Positions 26,817 to 33,937 are shown, counted from the first letter of the stretch. The stretch: 64,000 nucleotides of DNA from a virus (IMGVR_UViG_3300042511_000879:124001-188000); one strand, 5' to 3'. Notes: generated from the sequence alone by a model not told the origin. Translations and numbers: made by a program.

Positions 26817-27503
26817 TTATTCTATTGATGTTACATCTTTTTCTAAGTTTTCAGTTGAAAACTCGATAGGTAATGAAACGTAACTCTTTTTAGTATCGCC
26901 ATAAGGGGCTGCAAAAATCTTTCCGGAAGAGATTCCAGAAGTTTTAGTAACTTTCCATGTTTCACCATCTTTAAAGTTTAGAATAGTACCAACTTTAATG
27001 TCTTTAACATTGATTCCTTCGCTAACTTCTGATTCATTAACTTCAAATCCATCTGATTGGATTGCTTTCTTAGCCTTACGCAATTCAACTGCATTTTTGG
27101 CTTTAACCATCATCTCTTCAGAATCTATTCCAGGCTCTGCAATCGCATCAACTCCAGCATCATGTAAAATGTTTTGAACGTATTCTACGTCATCCTCATC
27201 GGTATTGTAATTAAAAGAGAATGAATATTCTTTAGCTTCATTTAAGTTTCTTTCAAAGATTAAACCCGGGTCTTGTAATGCACTACTACCAGAAATATTT
27301 TTGGCAATAGCCATAATAACATCTTCATATCTTTTTTTAGTTAATGATTCGCTATGTTCTGTATTTAATACAGGTGCAATCTGTTTAACTAATTTATCTA
27401 TTAAAGATGTATCAATTTTAGACTTCCTTGAATTAATACTTTTATTAGAAACTGATATCATAGCTTCATTTAAGAATTCTTCGAATAATTGTGTATATTT
27501 CAT
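26817..27503 (-). CDS. Leader-bearing putative injected protein 1 (promoter-proximal)
   Basis: 228 residues. Leader MKYTQLFEEFLNE|A (Glu13). Internal sites L86-N-E88|A, V154-N-E156|S and V159-S-E161|G divide it into three modules: a helical one (15-88), an alpha/beta one with DVEYVQNILHDAGVDA (89-156; resembles ACT/ferredoxin-like small folds only loosely), and a beta module with GTILNFKDGETWKVT (162-228). First gene of the operon, directly after a late-type promoter motif. Confidence 0.8.
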   Translation of the reverse strand: MKYTQLFEEFLNEAMISVSNKSINSRKSKIDTSLIDKLVKQIAPVLNTEHSESLTKKRYEDVIMAIAKNISGSSALQDPGLIFERNLNEAKEYSFSFNYNTDEDDVEYVQNILHDAGVDAIAEPGIDSEEMMVKAKNAVELRKAKKAIQSDGFEVNESEVSEGINVKDIKVGTILNFKDGETWKVTKTSGISSGKIFAAPYGDTKKSYVSLPIEFSTENLEKDVTSIE

Positions 27504-27522
27504 ATTATTAATATATTATATT

Positions 27523-27536
27523 TTGTTTATATATCA
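27523..27536 (-). promoter_or_regulatory. Late-type promoter of the leader-protein operon
   Basis: Minus strand CTTGATATATAAAC; its TAA is the stop codon of the deoxyribonucleotidase gene. About 20-30 nt before the first gene of the seven-gene operon. Confidence 0.45.
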
Positions 27537-27982
27537 AGATTTTCAAGATAGTTTATAATCTCGGTCCAATCCTCAAATCCTGGTTGTCCAAACTGAATCC
27601 ATTCTCCACGGAATTCGGCAGCGCCATTATTTGGACGGTCGTCGATTAAGAAATCACCAATACAAAGGTCTTTACGATGTGAGATAATTAACCTCTTGTG
27701 CGCATATTTACCAAGATTCTTTTGTACCCATCTTCTTTTAGATGAGAAACTTGTTGGATTGCTCCAAGGTGCAGTTGTTAGGAAATAGATGTCAAATTTA
27801 TCCCATAGGTATTTGACTGCTTCAATAGCACCTGGAATAGGTTCTGGTTCTTCAAAAAGTTCTTTGTCAATTGAAGTTAACCTCCCAAGTTTTTCAACGG
27901 CATTGGGTCCATGTCTCTTGATTGCATGACTCTCTAAGTCTACCATTACTCCATCAAGGTCAATATAAAGTATTTTTTTCAT
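27527..27982 (-). CDS. 5'(3')-deoxyribonucleotidase-like HAD phosphatase
   Basis: 151 residues. HAD motif I DLDGV at residues 7-11, motif II LTTAPWS near 70, a conserved Lys/Arg segment (SSKRRWVQKNLG) and motif IV FLIDDRPNN near 110-118. This order and length match the NT5C family that dephosphorylates deoxyribonucleoside monophosphates and so helps balance dNTP pools. The gene follows a terminator-promoter cassette, giving it an own early/middle-type promoter. Confidence 0.82.
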   Translation of the reverse strand: MKKILYIDLDGVMVDLESHAIKRHGPNAVEKLGRLTSIDKELFEEPEPIPGAIEAVKYLWDKFDIYFLTTAPWSNPTSFSSKRRWVQKNLGKYAHKRLIISHRKDLCIGDFLIDDRPNNGAAEFRGEWIQFGQPGFEDWTEIINYLENLDI

Positions 27983-27988
27983 AGTGTT

Positions 27989-28040
27989 TTAATTATAATG
28001 TAAATATAAACAAAAAACCTGACACGGTAAAATGTCAGGT
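27989..28040 (-). promoter_or_regulatory. Early/middle-type promoter cassette A
   Basis: Minus strand: TTTTACCG, then TTTTTTGTTTATATTTACATTATAATT, then a 10-nt spacer to the deoxyribonucleotidase start. TATATTTAC resembles the Bacteroidota -7 box. The upstream terminator U-tract is part of it. Confidence 0.6.
28012..28039 (-). terminator. Intrinsic terminator within cassette A
   Basis: Minus strand CCTGACA-TTTTACCG-TGTCAGG followed by TTTTTTG. It ends the 28061-28303 transcript; the TTTTACCG promoter element forms its loop. Confidence 0.75.
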
Positions 28041-28060
28041 TAATTATTTTTGTTAAAGTT

Positions 28061-28303
28061 TTAATATTTATCGTTACGTCTTCTTTCGTCTCTTTTATAC
28101 AATCTTCGAAAAACCATAGATAGCCCAAAGAATGATCCCGCAATACAATACAAAGCGAAATTCGCCCATAGCAAACTTCCAGTCATCCCTATCAGCCAAT
28201 ATTGGACGGCGTCGAACCCCAAAGGGTTGAAAAACAGGGCTAACATCATGCACCATGTCGCCAGGTTTGATTTGGTTATTTTTATTTTTTGTATAAGTTT
28301 CAC
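28061..28303 (-). CDS. Small two-helix membrane protein
   Basis: 80 residues with a GTG start. Two hydrophobic helices at about 16-38 and 40-62 and a strongly basic tail (RRLYKRDERRRNDKY), so the C-terminus should be cytoplasmic. A competing ATG frame (28095-28316) overlaps it and ends in a single hydrophobic segment; the membrane-protein composition and proximity to the terminator favour this frame. Function unknown. Confidence 0.55.
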   Translation of the reverse strand: MKLIQKIKITKSNLATWCMMLALFFNPLGFDAVQYWLIGMTGSLLWANFALYCIAGSFFGLSMVFRRLYKRDERRRNDKY

Positions 28304-28345
28304 TATCGGGGTCCATAATTATTAATTTAGTTAAAATACTGAATA

Positions 28346-28840
28346 TTAAACGAAATATATTTCTTCGAAGTGAAGAACATCAAGTTTATTATTAACATTA
28401 ATTAATTCTAATGCATTAATTAAGTCAGAATATTCAATAACAGAATCTGTTTGAATTTGTCTAAAACCTTGTAAGAAATCAAAGGTTGCCAAATCAATTG
28501 CAAAAATTGATTGAGAATCTTTCATATATTTATTAAAAAGGTCCAGTTCTAATTGGTAAGCTTTTTCAACAATATCAACTAGACTTGTAAATTTAAAATT
28601 AGGTTCAACCTTTGGTAAGGCAGGAACACAATTCCAATCTACTAAATACTTTTGTAATTTTTGAGCATGTTCTAATTCTGATGCAGTTTCACCAGCAAAG
28701 AAAGCTGTTGCATTTTTGTAGTTTTTATCAGCACACCAGTTGTGAGCAGCGTTGTAAAAATAATGTGCAGTGTACTCATCACCAATTCGGGCATTAAGAG
28801 TATTTACTACCACGTCACTAAGAGTCATTGGATTTACCAT
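28346..28840 (-). CDS. Ferritin (non-haem, FtnA-like)
   Basis: 164 residues, the length of bacterial ferritins, and collinear with E. coli FtnA over the whole chain. Ferroxidase-site candidates are D21/E22 (for E17), E55 and H58 in ELEHAQKL (for E50 and H53), E98 in QLELDLF (for E94) and Q128/Q130 (for Q127). The conserved pattern N...C..K.Y..A..F ... DFLQGF is present. Ferritins form 24-mer cages that oxidise and store iron. Possible roles: iron supply for phage enzymes or protection from oxidative stress. A late-type motif lies about 25 nt upstream. Confidence 0.85.
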   Translation of the reverse strand: MVNPMTLSDVVVNTLNARIGDEYTAHYFYNAAHNWCADKNYKNATAFFAGETASELEHAQKLQKYLVDWNCVPALPKVEPNFKFTSLVDIVEKAYQLELDLFNKYMKDSQSIFAIDLATFDFLQGFRQIQTDSVIEYSDLINALELINVNNKLDVLHFEEIYFV

Positions 28841-28861
28841 AAAATTTATTATATTTTTTAT

Positions 28862-28873
28862 AGGTTATATATC
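28862..28873 (-). promoter_or_regulatory. Late-type promoter motif before ferritin
   Basis: Minus strand GGATATATAACC, about 25 nt upstream of the ferritin start. Confidence 0.4.
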
Positions 28874-28875
28874 CA

Positions 28876-29445
28876 TTAATTAAAAAGTTTCTTTAGGCTA
28901 CGACTTTCTACAATTTGTTTAACTTTATTAACATACCCAGGGTCTTCTGCATAACTTGCATCCAAATATTGATAGTACTCCGATTCACTTTTAATATTTC
29001 CTAAGTACCTACTCTGATAGAATGCATAATCATAGACACTTTCTCTCCACGAATTATATTCAGCATGGTTAAGATTGGTCCCAATTGATGTGGTTATCCT
29101 GGATTTGGCCTCTCGCATACCAAAGAGATTATTGTTCTCAAGGAAAACTTCGCTCTTCCATTGGCCAGTTTCTATCATCGATTGTGCCATAGGAATCCAT
29201 GGATATCTTACGTTTAAGTCAGCAAGCATAGTAGCCATCTTCTCTTTACTAAATGCATCCTTTTCATTAATGAGGGTGATTCTCTCCTCTGATGTTAAAT
29301 TTTGAATAGAATTACTGAGTCCAATCTGGTACGCGATAAAACTCGCGCTAATAAACATAATTAAAAAGATGGTTCCAATCTTAAAATAAATAGATGTTCT
29401 AATCCTTTTAAATGCTAAAGAATCTTTGCAATAAGTGTAAATCAT
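28876..29445 (-). CDS. Membrane-anchored glucosaminidase (peptidoglycan hydrolase)
   Basis: 189 residues. A hydrophobic helix at about 22-45 after a basic N-terminus is a signal anchor. Residues about 70-185 match the glucosaminidase (FlgJ/LytG, PF01832) fold: AQSMIETGQWKSE contains the catalytic Glu, followed by NNNLFGMRE and YNSWRESVYDYAFY. It would cut glycan strands from the outer face of the inner membrane. Transcribed from its own cassette-type promoter, so it may act earlier than the amidase endolysin. Confidence 0.85.
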   Translation of the reverse strand: MIYTYCKDSLAFKRIRTSIYFKIGTIFLIMFISASFIAYQIGLSNSIQNLTSEERITLINEKDAFSKEKMATMLADLNVRYPWIPMAQSMIETGQWKSEVFLENNNLFGMREAKSRITTSIGTNLNHAEYNSWRESVYDYAFYQSRYLGNIKSESEYYQYLDASYAEDPGYVNKVKQIVESRSLKKLFN

Positions 29446-29455
29446 AATTTAGTGT

Positions 29456-29500
29456 TTAATATTAATATGTAAATATAAACAAAAAACCTGACACGGTAAA
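29456..29500 (-). promoter_or_regulatory. Early/middle-type promoter cassette B
   Basis: Minus strand TTTTACCGTGTCAGG then TTTTTTGTTTATATTTACATATTAATATT. Only one arm of the terminator stem is retained, so this copy is a promoter without a hairpin. Confidence 0.55.
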
Positions 29501-29523
29501 ACTTTTATTGAATTATTTTCAAT

Positions 29524-29549
29524 AAAAAAAGCGTACCATAAGATACGCT
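29524..29549 (-). terminator. Intrinsic terminator
   Basis: Minus strand AGCGTATC-TTAT-GGTACGCT followed by TTTTTT, just after the stop of the 29559-29726 gene. Confidence 0.75.
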
Positions 29550-29558
29550 TTAATTCTT

Positions 29559-29726
29559 TTAACCCGGACCGCCAACTCCAAACATTACCAAGTCTTCCGA
29601 TTCATAGTAATCTAAATCAAAATAATCGCAGTCAAAACGGACTACTTCATTAATTTGATCCTCGTTAATCTTTTCTTTAACCCTTGGAATGTCTATCAAA
29701 GTGGCTTCTGCTTCGATAAACTCCAT
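29559..29726 (-). CDS. Very small acidic protein
   Basis: 55 residues starting MEFIEAEATL and ending FGVGGPG, rich in Asp/Glu/Tyr. ATG at 29726, stop TAA at 29559, then an intrinsic terminator. A late-type promoter motif precedes it. The highly acidic composition resembles small phage host-modifying or DNA-mimic proteins, but no function can be assigned. Confidence 0.6.
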   Translation of the reverse strand: MEFIEAEATLIDIPRVKEKINEDQINEVVRFDCDYFDLDYYESEDLVMFGVGGPG

Positions 29727-29755
29727 TGTATTAAGATATTTTAGGTTTTAGTACC

Positions 29756-29768
29756 AGTTTATATATCG
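29756..29768 (-). promoter_or_regulatory. Late-type promoter motif overlapping a stop codon
   Basis: Minus strand GGCGATATATAAAC; TAA is the stop of the 29759-29953 gene. About 35 nt before the small acidic gene. Confidence 0.35.
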
Positions 29769-29953
29769 CCTTTAATTCGGTCTTCCCAGTAAGATGCATA
29801 ATCTGCAACAGTTCCTTTGAATTGTCGAATTTTTACCAGTCTTGGGTCTTCGCCATCTCCTGGTTCGACTGGATTAATTTCATTATTAGGTTGAATATCC
29901 TCTAAGCCGATTGTTTTGGCCTCGTCAATTGTAAATTCTTTAAATGTTTTCAT
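29759..29953 (-). CDS. Small leader-bearing putative capsid-internal protein
   Basis: 64 residues. Begins MKTFKEFTIDE|A: an N-terminal leader of the same type as the seven-gene operon, with I9-D-E11|A as candidate cut. The mature ~53-residue part is acidic, with a PVEPGDGEDPR linker and a helical end (DYASYWEDRIKG). Own late-type promoter motif upstream. Lies outside the leader-protein operon. Confidence 0.7.
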   Translation of the reverse strand: MKTFKEFTIDEAKTIGLEDIQPNNEINPVEPGDGEDPRLVKIRQFKGTVADYASYWEDRIKGDI

Positions 29954-29957
29954 TAAT
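29944..29957 (-). promoter_or_regulatory. Late-type promoter motif
   Basis: Minus strand CGTGATATATAATT, immediately upstream of the 29759-29953 start codon. Confidence 0.35.
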
Positions 29958-29963
29958 TATATA

Positions 29964-30281
29964 TCACGATATGTAATTTAATAAAATGTAACTTAATTTA
30001 TATCCTACAAAGGCTCCAATCGCTGATGGTATTGGAAACACTATTAGTTTTCCAAAATCTGTAACATATTTAGGTCTATTTAAAATCTTACCCATAAAAG
30101 AATAGTATGTCAAATAACCTAGTATAACTGCAATGTCGGTTTTGGTTGCAATAAATACTACTAAGGTGGCTCCAATAAAAGCAAATATAAAGTTATCTCT
30201 GACCCCTTCCCAAATTTCTTTATTGGTGGCTTCTTTCCACTCCTTAACTATTTTACGGACTTTTGCTTTATGTTCTTTCAT
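29964..30281 (-). CDS. Small integral membrane protein
   Basis: 105 residues. Basic amphipathic N-terminus, then hydrophobic segments at about 28-47, 50-66 and 78-102. Two or three membrane helices. Holin is one possibility given lysis genes nearby, but there is no specific motif. Confidence 0.65.
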   Translation of the reverse strand: MKEHKAKVRKIVKEWKEATNKEIWEGVRDNFIFAFIGATLVVFIATKTDIAVILGYLTYYSFMGKILNRPKYVTDFGKLIVFPIPSAIGAFVGYKLSYILLNYIS

Positions 30282-30282
30282 A

Positions 30283-30483
30283 CTATGGATGATAATTGTA
30301 GTTAGTATAATCAGTAGTAGTAGTGGCTTGATAACTTAAATTTATGTTTTCTTCCATTTTTAATATCATACCTACTAAAGTTTCAGGTTGTTCCTTGATT
30401 AGTTTAATTAAAGTTTTTGATGTAATGTTTTCAAAGATTTGAACACCATTGTCAGATTTTGCCTTAAGTTCATATACTACCAT
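30283..30483 (-). CDS. Small hypothetical protein
   Basis: 66 residues, beta-alpha N-terminal half (VVYELKAKSDNGVQIFENI) and a Thr/Tyr/Asn-rich tail. Sits between thymidylate synthase and a membrane protein with 1-3 nt spacing. No family recognised. Confidence 0.6.
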   Translation of the reverse strand: MVVYELKAKSDNGVQIFENITSKTLIKLIKEQPETLVGMILKMEENINLSYQATTTTDYTNYNYHP

Positions 30484-30486
30484 AAA

Positions 30487-31704
30487 TTAGTTACTTAGTG
30501 GTGCTTTAATTTCTGCGTGTGATTGATAGTTCTCAACAGTAAAATCACCTCTATCATATGTGAATATTCCGCCACCTATTCTCATTTTATTGTTTGGGTT
30601 TATTTTTAACGTCGGTAATGGAAAAGGTTCACTAGTACTGTATGGAATGTTATAAGTTTCAAAATACTCACTCATACCCCCACCAAATGGCATTAATTCA
30701 TCAACTGCTTTATTGTATTGTTCCTCACCCATTTTGTCTTTTAGCATTTCTGCCCTTTCTGGGAATTTTAATTCTCTTCCTATTTGTTTCTTTGCTTGTT
30801 CAATATGATTTGAATAAAGGTGAACATCGCCAAGATTTCCAATTAACTGATCAGGAACCATATTGACCTCTTTTGCCAAGATTTCTAATAGGAGTCCATA
30901 ACTTGTAATGTTGAATGGTAAACCTAAGAATGTATCTACTGAACGTTGATTCCACATTAGGGAGATTGCTCTGGTTGGGATTCCAGTTAAATCATTACCT
31001 TCCATATTTACTGAATCATAACCATATCTTTTCCAATATAAATCTTCTCTTTCACCTTCACTCAACTCTCTTGTATAAACTTGAATTCCATAATGACAAG
31101 GTGGAAGAACCATTTGGTCTAATTCTCCAACATTCCAAGCATTGACCATTAATCGTCTTGAGTCTGGATTTGTTTTAAGATCGTTGATTAGATTTTGGAT
31201 TTGGTCTACCCATACGTTCCCAATAAAGATTTCACCTGTTTCTGAGTTCATGGTAGGTTTTACATCCCATTTTCTCCATTGCTTACCATAAATAGGCCCC
31301 AACTCACCCCACATCTTTCCAAACTCATTATCTGTTTTAATTTTGTTGATGAACTCTTCTTGCGTTAATGATTCTACCTGACCAGTCATTCCCATTGTAA
31401 TTGAATATCTCTTATAACAGTCTCCATCCCAAATATGGCAATTATTATCAACCAAATACTTAATATTTGTATCACCTCGTAAGAACCAAAGAAGTTCTGT
31501 TACGATTGTTTTGAATGGCATCTTTTTAGTTGTAAGTAGTGGAAACCCTTCGGACATTTTGTGTCTTATTTGGCGTCCAAAAACTGAGACCGTTCCTGTA
31601 CCTGTCCTGTCACCTTTAACTACTCCATTGTCTAATATGTCTTGGAGCAGGTTGGTGTATTGCTTGTCTAAAGTATTATTTTTTATCGCATTTATTTTTT
31701 CCAT
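30487..31704 (-). CDS. thyA: Thymidylate synthase
   Basis: 405 residues from the ATG at 31704; an upstream in-frame TTG-region extension is less likely because residues MEKINAIKNNTLDKQY start the normal fold. Catalytic Cys203 in LPPCHYGIQ; folate/dUMP residues in DRTGTGTVSVFG, PLLTTKKMPFK, DSRRLMVNAWN, NQRSVDTFLGLPFNI and DVHLYSNH. It makes dTMP from dUMP. It is about 140 residues longer than the ~264-residue bacterial enzyme, owing to insertions near 95-130, 215-235 and 310-360. The first codons lie inside the end of the GIY-YIG endonuclease gene. Confidence 0.93.
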   Translation of the reverse strand: MEKINAIKNNTLDKQYTNLLQDILDNGVVKGDRTGTGTVSVFGRQIRHKMSEGFPLLTTKKMPFKTIVTELLWFLRGDTNIKYLVDNNCHIWDGDCYKRYSITMGMTGQVESLTQEEFINKIKTDNEFGKMWGELGPIYGKQWRKWDVKPTMNSETGEIFIGNVWVDQIQNLINDLKTNPDSRRLMVNAWNVGELDQMVLPPCHYGIQVYTRELSEGEREDLYWKRYGYDSVNMEGNDLTGIPTRAISLMWNQRSVDTFLGLPFNITSYGLLLEILAKEVNMVPDQLIGNLGDVHLYSNHIEQAKKQIGRELKFPERAEMLKDKMGEEQYNKAVDELMPFGGGMSEYFETYNIPYSTSEPFPLPTLKINPNNKMRIGGGIFTYDRGDFTVENYQSHAEIKAPLSN

Positions 31705-32236
31705 GGTCTCTACTAATAACGGTTTTTGTTGTAAATTTTCCACATATACTACATGTAGCACAGTTTTTTTCTTTATTTTTTGGTTTTTTTAGTGACTCTA
31801 TATGTGTATTACTTAAAGGTTTTCCTTTTTTAGTTTTTGAAGTTGATTCACTTCTTTTTTTAATTCTTTCAGGTGAATCTTTTTGTTTACTTCTAGCAAT
31901 ACTTAATTTTTTTCTGTGCTCGTCTGTAAATATAACACCTTTTTTAAAACCTCCAGTATTACCTCCATCTCCTTGCTCAGGTATTAAATTTGCAAATTCT
32001 TTACTATTAACAACATCCCATAATTTTGAATAATACAAACCCATTTGTATTAATTTTTCTTTATCTTCAGTTTCAAATAAAATTGTTGTTTTTATATCAT
32101 TAGATGATATGTTATGTGTTTTTAAATGTCTTTTCCATACGGTGCCACTTCCCTTATATTTATAAGGATCGGTATTTACACATTTTCCTAGATATTTTAA
32201 ACCTAATGGTGATTCTTTTAAATATAATATTATCAT
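31676..32236 (-). CDS. GIY-YIG-type homing endonuclease with NUMOD3 motifs
   Basis: 186 residues. The N-terminal ~90 residues look like a diverged GIY-YIG nuclease (LGLKYLGKCVNTDPYKYKGSG), followed by NUMOD3 DNA-binding motifs (FTDEHRKKLSIARSK, SNTHIESLKKPK) and a C-terminal Cys zinc-finger-like end (CATCSICGKF...CDKK) that is also present in the 37072-37746 product. Free-standing and placed directly upstream of thyA, overlapping its first ~29 nt. Likely a selfish mobile gene. Confidence 0.8.
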   Translation of the reverse strand: MIILYLKESPLGLKYLGKCVNTDPYKYKGSGTVWKRHLKTHNISSNDIKTTILFETEDKEKLIQMGLYYSKLWDVVNSKEFANLIPEQGDGGNTGGFKKGVIFTDEHRKKLSIARSKQKDSPERIKKRSESTSKTKKGKPLSNTHIESLKKPKNKEKNCATCSICGKFTTKTVISRDHGKNKCDKK

Positions 32237-32247
32237 GATAAATTGTT

Positions 32248-32262
32248 TTATTTATATATCAC
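32248..32262 (-). promoter_or_regulatory. Late-type promoter motif
   Basis: Minus strand TATCGTGATATATAA, 12-25 nt before the endonuclease start; could also read into thyA. Confidence 0.35.
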
Positions 32263-32285
32263 GATAATATTATCTAAATTGTTCA

Positions 32286-32684
32286 TTACAATATGTCTTT
32301 ATATGAATCTGTTTCTTTTAATATTGCGTCAAATGAGATTAAATTATCAACCCTAACTGTATTATCTTCAAGGACATGTCCTATCATCCTAGGTCTAAAT
32401 ACAATATCATCTAATAGAGTTTTTAACTCCTTTCCCCTGGGCGTATCGAGGACTTTGATTTCTGCAAAAAGAGTATCTCCTTCCACTTGAAGGTTTTCGA
32501 CTTGATGCGAAACTCTTTCTAAAGAGGTAAAAGAAGTACTTTCAGGATAACCAAGTTCTCCAAACATTTGAACTCCATTCGAAACTTTCTGTTTAAATTG
32601 AGCAACCATTTGTTCTAAACATTCATCAGTGTACATTCTACCATTAAGATTAACCGTGTTGGATTTTAATACTGATGTTTTCAT
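32286..32684 (-). CDS. Degenerate gp21/S80 prohead-protease-fold protein
   Basis: 132 residues. NTVNLNGRMYTDECLEQMV, FGELGYP and the following VENLQVEGDTLFAEIKVLDT align with T4 gp21 (VVNRNKRLYP, ALGELNHP, VYGRARVIE). The catalytic His of the NHP motif is replaced by Tyr (GYP), and the region that should hold GVSSRG reads FRPRMIG, so it looks catalytically dead and is shorter (T4 gp21 has about 212 residues). It may be a regulator or scaffold-binding paralogue. Neighbouring genes are unknown. Confidence 0.6.
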   Translation of the reverse strand: MKTSVLKSNTVNLNGRMYTDECLEQMVAQFKQKVSNGVQMFGELGYPESTSFTSLERVSHQVENLQVEGDTLFAEIKVLDTPRGKELKTLLDDIVFRPRMIGHVLEDNTVRVDNLISFDAILKETDSYKDIL

Positions 32685-33395
32685 TCATTTAACTATTTGA
32701 GTTGGAAGTTCTAATTTAAGAAATTTGTAAAGTGCCTCTTGAGATGGTCTGGCATTCTCATGTTGGTGTGGTATAATCCAAGCCTTTCCGTCATAATTAA
32801 CAATAGGCTTTGGCGTAATCATATACTCTAAAATTCCAACAGCATTTGTAGTAACTACGTCTTGATGCTTTTCATTAACAATTGTAAATCTACCATCCAG
32901 TAAATCATACACTCTGAAAAGGTCACCTTCAAAGTTTAAGAGACTTAAACGAGGACAGTGCGTCGTATGCACATAATTGGCCTTTGATTTATCAAGTTCT
33001 TTGATTTTAGTTGCAACTTTTAATATTGCTGAATTGATATGCTTTTGCTTTTCTTCATACATTTTTACAATATCTTCACGTCTTCCATCATCAAGAAGGG
33101 TTTTAAAAACTAATTTTTCAATCTTGCTAATTAACTTTGATTTGATGCTCATTGGAGCCGATTCTACTGGAAGGAATATCAATTCCTCAATTTCGTATTT
33201 GTCAAATTTAAGTTTGAATTTAACCGAACGTGAGTATTTTTCAATAACTTCTAAATCAACGTTCATATAAACTACAGGGCCAAGTTTAACCCACAACACC
33301 CTTCCACCTTCTTGGGGTTTTGGCAATTGAACCTTTACACTAGAACCAATAACATTGTCTAGCATAAATTCAATATATTTCTTATTTAGTTCCAT
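32685..33395 (-). CDS. Hypothetical protein
   Basis: 236 residues, basic, with a central helix (MYEEKQKHINSAILKVATKIKELDK) and a mixed alpha/beta C-terminal half (GKAWIIPHQHENARPSQEALYKFL). No membrane segment or motif recognised. Abuts both neighbours. Confidence 0.7.
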   Translation of the reverse strand: MELNKKYIEFMLDNVIGSSVKVQLPKPQEGGRVLWVKLGPVVYMNVDLEVIEKYSRSVKFKLKFDKYEIEELIFLPVESAPMSIKSKLISKIEKLVFKTLLDDGRREDIVKMYEEKQKHINSAILKVATKIKELDKSKANYVHTTHCPRLSLLNFEGDLFRVYDLLDGRFTIVNEKHQDVVTTNAVGILEYMITPKPIVNYDGKAWIIPHQHENARPSQEALYKFLKLELPTQIVK

Positions 33396-33611
33396 CTAGC
33401 TATTGATTTGCTCGTTGTCAGTCCCTTTGTCAAATCTTCCTAAGAAGTACTTATATGCTTTGTACCCGCAATACGCAAACCATGAAACAATAAAGAATTC
33501 TATTGCAGGACCTGGGTAATTTGTAAATACCCATAGAAAGGCACTAACTATGAACATTAAGACTCCAATAGAGCCAATTGCGGCAAAGATTGCCTTGATT
33601 TTGTTAATCAT
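33396..33611 (-). CDS. Small two-helix membrane protein
   Basis: 71 residues with hydrophobic helices at about 8-30 and 36-52 and a hydrophilic tail. Function unknown; directly follows the lysis-region transcript. Confidence 0.65.
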   Translation of the reverse strand: MINKIKAIFAAIGSIGVLMFIVSAFLWVFTNYPGPAIEFFIVSWFAYCGYKAYKYFLGRFDKGTDNEQINS

Positions 33612-33628
33612 TATATAAAGTTTTAAAA

Positions 33629-33937
33629 TTAAACACTCTCGTTATCGGTAAAATCTTTTAGGTCTTTGATTTCTTGTTGCAATTCAGTTACTCTCCATTC
33701 ATAATCAAAAAGTTCATCTGTAGTAATCTTGCCATGTTTGCATAATTTTCTTGCAGCAGCAAGTTCCTTTTTTGCAGATTGTAGCATTTTATATAGATGA
33801 GAATCTGATTGCTTGTAAGATTCAGTGTCCTTATTAACTTTAATAATTTCAGGAGTCTTTTCTTTATTAATTACATTAAATGAAAATTGTTTGAAGCAAC
33901 TTAAGAATTCTTTGACGGTAGTTTTAATGCTGTCCAT
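33629..33937 (-). CDS. Hypothetical coiled-coil protein
   Basis: 102 residues. C-terminal half is helical and heptad-like (LYKMLQSAKKELAAARKLCKHGKITTDELFDYEWRV split into two helices). No family recognised. Confidence 0.65.
   Translation of the reverse strand: MDSIKTTVKEFLSCFKQFSFNVINKEKTPEIIKVNKDTESYKQSDSHLYKMLQSAKKELAAARKLCKHGKITTDELFDYEWRVTELQQEIKDLKDFTDNESV

Noticed and set aside
28095-28316. ATG-started 73-residue frame overlapping the small membrane protein
   Set aside because: It looks less like a natural protein than the overlapping GTG frame with two membrane helices; kept as an alternative only.
31704-31761. 19-residue N-terminal extension of thymidylate synthase
   Set aside because: It lies within the endonuclease coding sequence and has no counterpart in the family.
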